64,000 nucleotides of DNA. Origin: Methanococcoides sp. (lineage in GTDB: Archaea > Halobacteriota > Methanosarcinia > Methanosarcinales > Methanosarcinaceae). Of the stretch, positions 51,247 through 59,242 are shown one piece after another (position 1 is the first letter of the stretch; each line of letters opens with the position of its first letter). The DNA lies in contig JAIORD010000027.1 in the NCBI GenBank assembly GCA_021108275.1, positions 62,001 through 126,000 on the forward strand, given 5' to 3'. Made by a program: the position numbers and the translations under genes. The notes beneath the pieces were generated by a model that did not search any database, had not been told where the DNA came from, and saw only the letters and a list, made by a program, of their open reading frames with translations.

Positions 51247-51324
51247 AACATACTACAAATGTGAAAAAAAGCGATTCTGAGTTATTTCTGGATTGATGCT
51301 CTATTTACATTAATTTATCACCGT

Positions 51325-51409
51325 GCGGGGGTTGCCCAGCCAGGTCAAAGGCGCTAGGTTGAGGGCCTAGTCTCGTAGGAGTTCGTGTGTTCGAATCACA
51401 CCTCCCGCA
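51325..51409 (+). tRNA. tRNA-Leu (anticodon GAG), copy 4
   Basis: The tRNA body is identical to the other copies, but the sequence after discriminator A is CTATTTT, so no CCA is encoded. This copy probably represents the original 3' flank, with the CCA-bearing spacers arising in the duplication. Confidence 0.95.
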
Positions 51410-51620
51410 CTATTTTAAATTAAGTTATTGAACATCCATGCATTTTTTATTATCTTTTGTTTTCAGATAGGTTATCTTTTGATATTTTAATTCAATAATC
51501 GCAAATCAATACTACAATTCCAATATCACAATCTCAACACTGCAAATGTGTTCTAAATGTCACTTTTGCGGTACAAAATAAAAAAAGAAAAGGACCACAT
51601 GTTGCACCCCTCTATCGATA

Positions 51621-53561
51621 TTACTCGTCCTTCTCAGTATGTTCGGCTACACCAAGAACAACTATCTTTGTTTCGATGAGCGTATTTGATTTTTCCATGA
51701 ACAGCTCGTCCTTTTTCACTTCTATCTTTACCGAATCATTGTCCATGTTAGCATCTTTCATGTACTTGTGTATGGTCTCATCACCAAGCCTGAGGGCATG
51801 CTCTACAGCTTCTTCATATTCATCAAAGCTTTCTCTTCCCTTTTCAGAGTACACGTAGAATTCCCAGTCCGGGGCAGCCATTGAAACAGGTCTGATAAGC
51901 ATTTCGACCCTTCGTACTCCCTTTGCGGCCAGCGCGCCTGCCGCATTACCCACACTGGCAAATTCCGGTAGGATCATCTCTGCATCGATGAGTTTTCTCA
52001 TACCCTCAAGATAAGCTACCACAGGTCCTCCAATAAGCACCACCGGGATCTCTACCTTGAACTTTATGGGTGAGTTCGTATCAAATGTCTTGCGTACTTC
52101 TTCCTTTGAATTATCTTCAAGGAAAAATGATACAAGATCTGCTGCCATGTTCTTTGTAAACTCATTCTTAACATGTTCTGCAAATTCCTTCCCGTCCATC
52201 TTGCACATTGAACCGAGGTGCTGCGCACCTGCCTTGGAAGCCTCTACACTATATTCAGTATAGTCTCCAAGCACATGTAGTGCATCTGTGGGTGTAAAAT
52301 TGATGGGTTGTATCAAACGTTTCTGCATAAGCATATCAAGGTGTTTATTAGTAGGAAGCTTATTCAGGCGGTTGCGTATTTCCCTTATTGATGTGGGTGT
52401 CTTGGAAATGGCTTCCAGTAATTCAGCCTCATAATTGCTCAGGTCGATAGGTTCGTAATCTGTTCTGATGAAGAATTTCGTAGGCTGGAAGTTCATACCA
52501 ATAATGCCTCTTGAAGGCATTGGATTATTGGTGAGCTGCTCCAGGAACTCTGGGTATTTCACTGCGGCCCTGCACAACGGAATGACCCTTCTGGGCCCGA
52601 TGGTCATCTTTGCCGCTCCTACCCATATGTCACTGTCACCGCCAAGGGCAGATGTTTCCATCTTTATCGCTTTGACCCTTGTCTTCCAACCACCTACAAC
52701 GGCGCCTGCATCGCTCATCTGCGGTACGCCATCATATATAACCGAAACATCGGTACTCGTACCACCTACATCGATCACTGCACAACTATCTCTCTTTGAA
52801 AGGAATGCAGCACCAACAAGACTTCCTGCAGGTCCTGAAAAGATGGATTCTATCGGCTTTTCGAGAGCGTTTTTGATACCTATGACCGACCCGTCACATT
52901 TGAGCATGAATATTTTTGCATCCATGCCCCTACTCCTTATCTCGGATTCCACGCTGGTCATGAACTTTTCAGTTATGGGTATCAATTGTGCATTGAAGAA
53001 TGCCGTCACTGCTCTTTCAAATGCACCAAGGTCCTGTGAAAGCTCGTGGGCGCAGACAACGGGCATTCCTGTGCTTTTCCTGACGATCTCCTTGACCTTC
53101 AGTTCATGTTCATGGTTTCGAATGCTAAAATATGAAGAAACTGCAAAAGCTGCCACTTTATCCTTAACACGGAGGGCAAATTTTCTCACTGCATCTTCAT
53201 CAAGGGGGTTTGCCTGAGCACCCCTGTGGTCATGTCCTCCGCTTACCTGAACATAATGCTCTGTGGGAAGATTGGTGCTAATATGATAATCTCCGACAAG
53301 GATAAGCCCAACAGGAAATCCTGTGCCCTCCAGGATCGTATTGGTGGAAAGGGTCGTTGAGACTGAAACGATCTCAACTTGTCCAAGTATGGATTGATCA
53401 AGGGAGTTCAATACATTCCTTATCCCTTCCAAAGGGTCCGGGTATGTCGTTAAAGCCTTGCTTGAGGCAAGTATCTCATTCTTTGAGTTCTCTACGATGA
53501 CAGCATCTGTGTAGGTGCCGCCGGCATCTATTCCAAGGCTCAATTTCATGCTAGTCTCCAT
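51621..53561 (-). CDS. HyuA-like hydantoinase/oxoprolinase ASKHA ATPase
   Basis: The 646-residue protein has the two ASKHA phosphate-binding motifs, LGIDAGGTYTDAVIVE at residue 8 and VIDVGGTSTDVSVI near residue 265, and an adenosine-motif-like SVGNAAGALAAKG near 560. It matches the N-methylhydantoinase A / oxoprolinase family. No HyuB partner is nearby. It begins directly after the Orc/Cdc6-like gene, in the operon headed by the MtmB-like gene. Since RamA, which reactivates methylamine corrinoid proteins, is also an ASKHA protein, an ATP-driven helper role is possible. It lacks RamA's iron-sulfur domain. Confidence 0.8.
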   Translation of the reverse strand: METSMKLSLGIDAGGTYTDAVIVENSKNEILASSKALTTYPDPLEGIRNVLNSLDQSILGQVEIVSVSTTLSTNTILEGTGFPVGLILVGDYHISTNLPTEHYVQVSGGHDHRGAQANPLDEDAVRKFALRVKDKVAAFAVSSYFSIRNHEHELKVKEIVRKSTGMPVVCAHELSQDLGAFERAVTAFFNAQLIPITEKFMTSVESEIRSRGMDAKIFMLKCDGSVIGIKNALEKPIESIFSGPAGSLVGAAFLSKRDSCAVIDVGGTSTDVSVIYDGVPQMSDAGAVVGGWKTRVKAIKMETSALGGDSDIWVGAAKMTIGPRRVIPLCRAAVKYPEFLEQLTNNPMPSRGIIGMNFQPTKFFIRTDYEPIDLSNYEAELLEAISKTPTSIREIRNRLNKLPTNKHLDMLMQKRLIQPINFTPTDALHVLGDYTEYSVEASKAGAQHLGSMCKMDGKEFAEHVKNEFTKNMAADLVSFFLEDNSKEEVRKTFDTNSPIKFKVEIPVVLIGGPVVAYLEGMRKLIDAEMILPEFASVGNAAGALAAKGVRRVEMLIRPVSMAAPDWEFYVYSEKGRESFDEYEEAVEHALRLGDETIHKYMKDANMDNDSVKIEVKKDELFMEKSNTLIETKIVVLGVAEHTEKDE

Positions 53562-54752
53562 TTAATTAATTCTCAGCTGCTTTAACCTGTAGTCTGAATG
53601 AAGGGCTGTCTCTATTTTGTGTGGACTTTTCTTCAATGCTACAAGACGGGTTTTCCCGTATCTCCCCCTGCTTCGCACAGGTGCGGAAATGAAACCTTCC
53701 ATGTCGAATTCTGAAACGATTCTGGATACACTGGTGCGGCCAAGCGGGTCAGTGTTCGTCTCCTCGCAAAACTTCCTGTAAATAGCTTCAATTTGTCCTG
53801 TAGTGACCTTGTCGTTCAACTCATTTGTCAGTTTGACAATACTTAAAAGAACCAGCTTCGAATTGAATGGCAGTTTTTCCATCGATCTTATCAGTTCTGA
53901 ATCACCCATTTCTTCGTTTGCAAGACGAATATGGTTTTCGGTGATCTCTCCTGATCCGGATGTGTCTGCAATATTCCCAGCTTTTTCCAGTAATGCGACC
54001 ACTTTTGAAGCATTGCCTTCTTCACCTGCCAGTTCTACACATAATTTAATTATCTCACTGTTTAAAGCTCTTTCTGCAAATGCAGAAGTGTTCCTTTTCT
54101 CAAGAATTTGTGTGATCTGATCACTATCATATGGTCTAAACACGAGGTTTTTCTGTTGAAGTGCTGAAACGATGCTTTGTTCAAGTTGTCCGTGGAATGT
54201 AAGATCATCTGTAATGCCTATAATGCCTATGAAAATATCATCCTCTATGCTCATATTTTCTCCTGCATGGCTAAGGTCGTACAGTATCGTGTGGTTCTTG
54301 AGTAATTCTATCTCATCGAATACAACTATTATTGTATAATGTGTCTCGTTCAGAGCTTTCCAGAGTGCTCTGTAATATTTACCCATGGAAAGTCCTGTTC
54401 TTGGGACCTCTGCCTCAGGAGATACTTTGTTGAGTATTTCCTGTATGATCCTGCTGGTAGTATTGATCTTCTGACAATTGATGAATACAGGAACAACATT
54501 GAGATCATCCTTCCCAATGTTCTCTATAAGCTGTTTCAGGACATATCTCACGACAGTTGTCTTTCCAGTACCTTTATTTCCTGAAATAATTGCATTTGCA
54601 GGCTCGCCATGATGCAGCACAGGTCTGATTATCTCAACAAGTTCCTTTATCTCCTTGTCCCTTCCGACAAGTTCTTCTGGCATGTATCTGGATGATAATA
54701 CAGACCTGTCCCTGAATATTTTGCTTGCACCCGTCCCGAATATATTAGTCAT
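53562..54752 (-). CDS. Orc1/Cdc6-like AAA+ ATPase with winged helix
   Basis: The 396-residue protein has Walker A GNKGTGKTTVVRY near residue 58, Walker B VVFDEIELL near 145, a sensor segment IIGITDDL near 180, and a C-terminal winged-helix domain (residues about 300-390, RTSVSRIVSEFDMEGFIS). This is the archaeal Orc1/Cdc6 layout. It lies 15 nt after the MtmB-like gene and abuts the HyuA-like gene, so it is not in a replication cluster. It may be an initiator paralogue used as a DNA-binding regulator; a true initiator role cannot be excluded. Confidence 0.85.
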   Translation of the reverse strand: MTNIFGTGASKIFRDRSVLSSRYMPEELVGRDKEIKELVEIIRPVLHHGEPANAIISGNKGTGKTTVVRYVLKQLIENIGKDDLNVVPVFINCQKINTTSRIIQEILNKVSPEAEVPRTGLSMGKYYRALWKALNETHYTIIVVFDEIELLKNHTILYDLSHAGENMSIEDDIFIGIIGITDDLTFHGQLEQSIVSALQQKNLVFRPYDSDQITQILEKRNTSAFAERALNSEIIKLCVELAGEEGNASKVVALLEKAGNIADTSGSGEITENHIRLANEEMGDSELIRSMEKLPFNSKLVLLSIVKLTNELNDKVTTGQIEAIYRKFCEETNTDPLGRTSVSRIVSEFDMEGFISAPVRSRGRYGKTRLVALKKSPHKIETALHSDYRLKQLRIN

Positions 54753-54767
54753 GTTCTTTCCACAGCC

Positions 54768-56138
54768 TCATTCAATGTTACAGTAGTTCTCTATCTCCGT
54801 GAAAATATCTCTGTAAAGCTTCAGGTATTCCTCTGTTGGTTTCATTTCATATTCTGATCTAACTTTATAACATTCATTGAATGGCTTTCCTTCAGGCGGA
54901 TACTGTAAAAGGTTTTCGTATTTTGCGTATATTTTGCTTACAGCTTCGTTTGCTTCTTCGAGTGTAAGTCCTGTTGCCAGGTGGGCGATCTCTCCCATAA
55001 ATCTTGATTCAAGGCCTGTTGAGTGGTCTGCACCTGCTCCTCTTGCACCCACAGGTCCAACCAACATATCTCTTCCTGACACGGTATCTCCAATGGCTTG
55101 TGCGGCAGTTTCATAGAACATCATATCTGTACAGCATCCAGCACGGTTCCAGTAATATCTTCCTGTGTAGTGGTGCATATTCCTTGAAATTGCCATGGAG
55201 GAAAGGTTGGATGCCCACATGATCTCTTCTGTGGAGGATGAATGAGTATTTACATGGACAGCACCCGACAGGTGAATACTTGCTCCTGTCACTATCTTTG
55301 ACTGGATGGTCTCTGCAACATCAACTATTGCTAAACCTTCGGGTGTGCCGATACCTGTGCCGCCGAATACAGGACATTGGCCACTAAGGAAATGATTGCC
55401 GTGTTCAAGATGGAATATGGATTTGTAAAATGTCTCATAGTCGGTCTTAAGTTCGTCAAGCTGGTAAACTTCCTGTACATCCGCAGTGGAATACAGTTCC
55501 TCGGATGATACTAGCATATATGCCGGTGAAATGGTGGGTGTGCCGGGACCCATCAATGCCAGTCCTTCACGACCTGCAAGTTTTGTTGCAAGTCTTTCTT
55601 GTCTTGCTTCCTTCAAAGCTGCAAGCATCTCAAAAGGAGTCTTCCCTCGTATTCCCTTCCCTCCCATTTTTTCCAGAGCTCCTGCATAAACACCTTGTAT
55701 AATAGGTTCCATTGCAGAACTTAAATGGACTTCAAGGAAATTTTCTTCTGATACAGTACCACCCATTGGCCCGCCAATAATGACAGGAGGTTCAGAGTCC
55801 ATTGTATACCTAAAAGGCACAATGACCTTTTCCTTAAATCTTCCTATTTCCAGTACTTTAGAACTATTGACTGATCTCCTGATATCCTCTTCATCGATCT
55901 TGATGCTTTTCTTTGTATCAATACAGTATATTCCAACTGATGTCAGGAGTTCAACAGCAGCTTCAAAAACTGAATCTGCCAGACTCATGTTTGTTGGGAC
56001 AAAACTACCGCTTTCACGAATGATGCCATATTTTTCTGCAAGTTCCTGTGATCTCATGAAAACTTCCATGTCATGCTTTTCTTCAGCTTTTTCATCACCA
56101 GTCGTTGCAGATTTCAGATGTTTGTAGATCTCGATCAT
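54768..56138 (-). CDS. MtmB-family methyltransferase homologue lacking pyrrolysine
   Basis: The 456-residue protein aligns along its length with monomethylamine methyltransferase MtmB: SFVPTNMSLADSVFEA, GGPMGGTVSEE, GRDMLVGPVGARGAG and KPFNECYKV match MtmB positions. In MtmB an in-frame UAG encodes pyrrolysine in a GVxGPET context; here the matching segment GLALMGPGT has Met196 (ATG at 55551-55553), and no in-frame TAG exists. The MtmB segment NQYY near residue 333 reads GRYY here, so the Gln is also changed. It probably acts on another methyl donor or has a different role. No corrinoid protein gene is adjacent. Confidence 0.85.
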   Translation of the reverse strand: MIEIYKHLKSATTGDEKAEEKHDMEVFMRSQELAEKYGIIRESGSFVPTNMSLADSVFEAAVELLTSVGIYCIDTKKSIKIDEEDIRRSVNSSKVLEIGRFKEKVIVPFRYTMDSEPPVIIGGPMGGTVSEENFLEVHLSSAMEPIIQGVYAGALEKMGGKGIRGKTPFEMLAALKEARQERLATKLAGREGLALMGPGTPTISPAYMLVSSEELYSTADVQEVYQLDELKTDYETFYKSIFHLEHGNHFLSGQCPVFGGTGIGTPEGLAIVDVAETIQSKIVTGASIHLSGAVHVNTHSSSTEEIMWASNLSSMAISRNMHHYTGRYYWNRAGCCTDMMFYETAAQAIGDTVSGRDMLVGPVGARGAGADHSTGLESRFMGEIAHLATGLTLEEANEAVSKIYAKYENLLQYPPEGKPFNECYKVRSEYEMKPTEEYLKLYRDIFTEIENYCNIE

Positions 56139-56179
56139 TTCAATTGCTCCTTTTTTGTTTTATGAGGGCTGTCAAATTT

Positions 56180-56267
56180 CCATGTAAATGTTACTTATAC
56201 CTATATTGACATGGAACGTTATTTATAGTTTTCCATGTGTGTCAAAAAGAACCTATGTTGACATGGA
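56180..56267 (-). promoter_or_regulatory. Promoter of the MtmB-like operon with four CCATGT/ACATGG half-sites
   Basis: Half-sites lie at 56180-56185 (CCATGT), 56209-56214 (ACATGG), 56233-56238 (CCATGT) and 56261-56266 (ACATGG). ACCTATRTTGACATGGA occurs at 56199 and 56251. On the minus strand CTATAAATAA (about 56219-56228) is a good TATA box, lying between TTGACATGGAA and TTCCATGT. The arrangement suggests cooperative binding of a dimeric regulator over the promoter, with a leader of about 60 nt to the ATG. Confidence 0.65.
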
Positions 56268-56356
56268 GATGCCATTGAAAAGAACCGAATACTTTCACCC
56301 CACTTGGCAGTCTTTAATATATGCGGAAGTAGTAGTATTGTCCGAGGTGAATTTAA

Positions 56357-56437
56357 ATGGATGATTTCTTTATAGAATTAGTTAACAGGGCAAGATACTA
56401 TGAACAATTTGAAGAATTCCTAAGAGCTCATAGGTGA
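56357..56437 (+). CDS. 26-residue small ORF divergent from the MtmB-like operon
   Basis: The frame encodes a helical, amphipathic peptide (FFIELVNRARYYEQFEEFLR) of 26 residues. GAGGTGA lies 7 nt before the ATG, and TTTAATATATG near 56312-56322 is a TATA-like element about 25 nt before the expected transcript start. A hairpin follows it. Promoter, ribosome site and terminator together support a real small gene. I recognise no family. Confidence 0.5.
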   Translation: MDDFFIELVNRARYYEQFEEFLRAHR

Positions 56438-56452
56438 GTTTCTACAACATTC

Positions 56453-56500
56453 GGCCGTAGCTTCCTCCATCCCGTCAAACCGTTTGCTTTCACTACGGCC
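56453..56500 (+). terminator. Inverted repeat downstream of the small ORF
   Basis: GGCCGTAG and CTACGGCC form an 8-bp stem around 32 nt that itself contains CAAAC-C-GTTTG. Pyrimidine-rich sequence follows. It lies between the small ORF and the 3' end of uppS and could terminate either or both transcripts. Confidence 0.45.
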
Positions 56501-56571
56501 CCTTTCTTCTCTTTATGATGGATGTTTGTAAAAGCTCAATTTCGGATACGTTCTTCTTCTTTGCATCGATT

Positions 56572-57393
56572 TTACATTTTGCTTAAGAAAAGTTCTTCTC
56601 GATGTCTTTCGTATCTTCTTTGTTCGGCAAGACGTGTCTGGTATATACGTATCGATCTCAAAAGATCTATCTTCCGAAACTCCGGCCAGAAAGGTGCGCA
56701 GAAATATGCAGCACATTCATTCCCATTGGTCTGCCACGGCAGGAAGTTCGAGATCCTTTCATTTCCACCTGTGCGAATGATAAGGTCTACATTTGAGACC
56801 GAAGGACCTTCCATGGGGTATAGGTGGTCTGCAACAGTGTTCTCATTGATATCTTCAGGCATCAGTTCATTGATCAGCACTTTATCTGCCATCTTTCTGA
56901 CAGCTTGCACTATATCCTGTCTGCCGCCATAAGCAATAGCAACGTTCAGTTTGAACTTCCTGTAACCTTTGGTAGCTTTCTCTATCCTTCGGGTAGCTTC
57001 CTGAAGCTCTTTGGGCAAAAGGCCAATGTCGCCGACAGCACGCACTCTTATCTCCCGCTCATGGGTGCGCTCGTTCTTGCGCATATAGTCAAATTTGTTG
57101 GTAATTAGTTCAAAAAGGCGTACTGTCTCATCGTCGGAGCGGTTAAAGTTCTCTGTAGAAAAAGCATATATGGTAAGCTCTTTAACTCCCACCTCATAAG
57201 ACCATTCGATGACCTTCTCCGTAATATCTGCACCGCGGGAATGGCCATAATCGACCATCTTCCCGAATTTGCCGGCAAATCTGCGGTTCCCATCCATAAT
57301 TATCGCAATATGGTCTGGAACCTTTTTCCCTTTCATGCCTGCAAGAAGGGATCTCTCATAGATATTGTAGAACAGATTCAATAGGGGTGGCAT
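56572..57393 (-). CDS. uppS: cis-prenyltransferase (polyprenyl diphosphate synthase)
   Basis: The 273-residue enzyme condenses isopentenyl diphosphate into the long cis-polyprenyl chain that becomes dolichyl carriers for glycosylation and surface sugars. HIAIIMDGNRRFA has the catalytic aspartate; YAFSTENFNRS and DLIIRTGGNERISNFLPWQ are the conserved UppS motifs. It is cytosolic or membrane-associated. It lies downstream of DUF2551 on the same strand. Confidence 0.93.
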   Translation of the reverse strand: MPPLLNLFYNIYERSLLAGMKGKKVPDHIAIIMDGNRRFAGKFGKMVDYGHSRGADITEKVIEWSYEVGVKELTIYAFSTENFNRSDDETVRLFELITNKFDYMRKNERTHEREIRVRAVGDIGLLPKELQEATRRIEKATKGYRKFKLNVAIAYGGRQDIVQAVRKMADKVLINELMPEDINENTVADHLYPMEGPSVSNVDLIIRTGGNERISNFLPWQTNGNECAAYFCAPFWPEFRKIDLLRSIRIYQTRLAEQRRYERHREELFLSKM

Positions 57394-57427
57394 AAAAGAT
57401 CAGATCTTCGATATTTTAAGAGCATAA

Positions 57428-57446
57428 GGCACCGATTCTCAGTGCC
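57428..57446 (-). terminator. Small inverted repeat between DUF2551 and uppS
   Basis: GGCAC and GTGCC form a 5-bp stem with a 9-nt loop in the 80-nt gap after the DUF2551 gene. A weak terminator or processing site is possible; no strong T run follows on the minus strand. Confidence 0.3.
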
Positions 57447-57473
57447 AATTAGTAATTTGAACTATAATGATGA

Positions 57474-57785
57474 TCAGTAATTATCAAGTACTGACTTAAC
57501 TACTGGTTTATAATCCTCTTTCAACAGGTATAGATTATGGTCGCCTGTAACATCGATACTGAGTATCCCAAGCCTTGTGTTCATAAGCCCTACCATGGCT
57601 GAAACTCCTCTGTAGCTTACATCGAACTCCTTTTCATGGAGATGTTTGTAGACATCACCTGTAGTGAAAGTGCCTCCGTCAAGGAACAGTTTCAGTACAA
57701 CTTCCCGTATTCCGGTATCATCTCGGCCCAAATATTTTATAAGTCTCGCCTTTACCCGGTCTTCTATAGTCTCCAGCACAAACAC
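57474..57785 (-). CDS. DUF2551 winged-helix protein
   Basis: The 103-residue protein looks like a single winged helix (TTGDVYKHLHEKEFDVSYRGVSAMVGLM) and matches the DUF2551 family found in Methanosarcinales. DNA binding is likely; the target is unknown. The start may be GTG 57785 or GTG 57779; GAGGTG overlaps the former. Confidence 0.8.
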   Translation of the reverse strand: MFVLETIEDRVKARLIKYLGRDDTGIREVVLKLFLDGGTFTTGDVYKHLHEKEFDVSYRGVSAMVGLMNTRLGILSIDVTGDHNLYLLKEDYKPVVKSVLDNY

Positions 57786-57891
57786 CTCAATTGTCTCTAT
57801 GTGATTTTAAGTTATAAATTTATGGTAATTTATTTGATTTCTGATGCAGAATGCGTTTTCTCTACAGCATTAATCCTTATAAATGTTAGTA

Positions 57892-58938
57892 TCAAAGTGG
57901 TATAACCTCAACTACCAGGCCATCTTTGAAAGGATATCTTTCGATAACTGATGGTATGAAGCCATATTCTTTTAGTTCCTGGGCATTTTCTTCGATAAAC
58001 CAGCTCGGCAATTCTATTTTCCTTTCTTTTATGTCGAACATATTTTCAGGGACGCCTATTTCATTCAAGAAGCTTATAATTTCCTCAATATCTTTTGCTT
58101 CTATGGATCCATATAACAGTGTCCCATCCTCAGTTATCTCATCAAATGGGCGGGCTGTCTGTTTAGCAGTTCTAATGAGTCGTTCCCTGAGTTGCCCTGC
58201 ATCTTTATATCTTGATGAACAGAAATGCATCTTTGGGAGATACTGCGCAATTTCCCGGGCAAATGTTTCAGAACCCTCCACTGCGTTGCTTATATCGTTC
58301 TTAAGCACGAATCCCCTTTCTGTGAGTTCCATGGCATTATTATCTGAAAATTCCAGTTCGTTAAGGTTCAGGAAACATCCCAGCTCGTTAATAATGTCCT
58401 TCAGCTCGAGAACTCCCTTTATCGAAGGCAGTTCGAACCCTACTTCGATATCCAGGTCCTTTGCATCCTTAACCGCTTTCTCGTAAGCGGACCCTTTCAG
58501 AACGTGCCACATATTTTGTGGCGGGTGGAATCTTATCTCATCCAGACCGGCAGAAGCAAGAGCTCCAAGTGTCTCTTTTGAAGGTGCTATGGATGTGTAG
58601 AGGTGAATATGATGTTCCTTCCCAAACTCCGCTTTGAGAAGTTCGATATAATGGATAACCTTCTCTTTTTTAAGTAAAGGTTCTCCTCCGGTGATGCCTG
58701 TGCCTAGCGCATCCATCGTATATGCTTCGCTCAAAACATCATCATCAGTTTCAACTGCCTTCTCGTTCGCATAAATAGTATCTCTTCTCCTGTCTTCGGA
58801 AAGAGGGCAGTAGAAACATCCTCTATCACATGTACCTGTGATGAAGAGTACCATCTTGGCACCTTGCTGACAGAGTCTGCAACCTTCAGTTAGAAAATTG
58901 TAGAAAGACCCTTTATCCGTCTGGATCATTTCTTTCAT
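57892..58938 (-). CDS. Radical SAM protein related to PFL-activating enzymes (COG2108-like)
   Basis: The 348-residue protein has CDRGCFYC (CxxxCxxC), the SAM-cluster motif, near residue 37, an extra pair CRLC near 20, and GITGGEPLL near 80. The pattern fits the uncharacterised archaeal COG2108 family. The substrate is unknown. AAGGGAT precedes the ATG. A two-cluster ferredoxin gene diverges from it 75 nt away and could supply electrons. Confidence 0.85.
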   Translation of the reverse strand: MKEMIQTDKGSFYNFLTEGCRLCQQGAKMVLFITGTCDRGCFYCPLSEDRRRDTIYANEKAVETDDDVLSEAYTMDALGTGITGGEPLLKKEKVIHYIELLKAEFGKEHHIHLYTSIAPSKETLGALASAGLDEIRFHPPQNMWHVLKGSAYEKAVKDAKDLDIEVGFELPSIKGVLELKDIINELGCFLNLNELEFSDNNAMELTERGFVLKNDISNAVEGSETFAREIAQYLPKMHFCSSRYKDAGQLRERLIRTAKQTARPFDEITEDGTLLYGSIEAKDIEEIISFLNEIGVPENMFDIKERKIELPSWFIEENAQELKEYGFIPSVIERYPFKDGLVVEVIPL

Positions 58939-59013
58939 AGTATCCCTTCATACGCCCTCTGATATATAAGGATGTTTTAAAGCAAAGTTCTTATCTGTTT
59001 TGTACCATAACCT

Positions 59014-59205
59014 GTGGCAATGGTGAGACCTCAAGGCCTTCTGGCCATCATAGGATGCAATAATTGCGGCAAATGTGCTCTGGTATGCTCACATGGTGCT
59101 TTACAGCGTCACAACGGCAGGGTGACCATTAATCATGATCTTTGTATTCTCTGCATGGATTGCGCAGAGGTATGTCCCATAAAGGCCATTGTCTATATCG
59201 AATGA
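59014..59205 (+). CDS. Small 2[4Fe-4S] ferredoxin-like protein
   Basis: The 63-residue protein has CNNCGKCALVC and CILCMDCAEVCP, two complete 4Fe-4S motifs in a bacterial-type ferredoxin fold. GTG 59014 and ATG 59020 are both possible starts. It is divergent from the radical SAM gene and is a plausible electron donor to it, by position only. Confidence 0.85.
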   Translation: MAMVRPQGLLAIIGCNNCGKCALVCSHGALQRHNGRVTINHDLCILCMDCAEVCPIKAIVYIE

Positions 59206-59242
59206 GCTGTAGTGAAATATTCTCATTATTTTTCTTAAAGGC

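Larger units (their letters stand above)
50827..51409 (+). repeat. Tandem array of a 166-bp tRNA-Leu unit (3.5 copies)
   Basis: The unit is an 85-nt tRNA-Leu(GAG) plus an 81-nt spacer. Units start at 50827, 50993, 51159 and 51325; the fourth lacks the spacer. By eye all tRNA copies and all three spacers are identical. The spacers contain TTTACATTAATTTAT, a possible promoter, so each copy may be transcribed separately. Confidence 0.95.
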
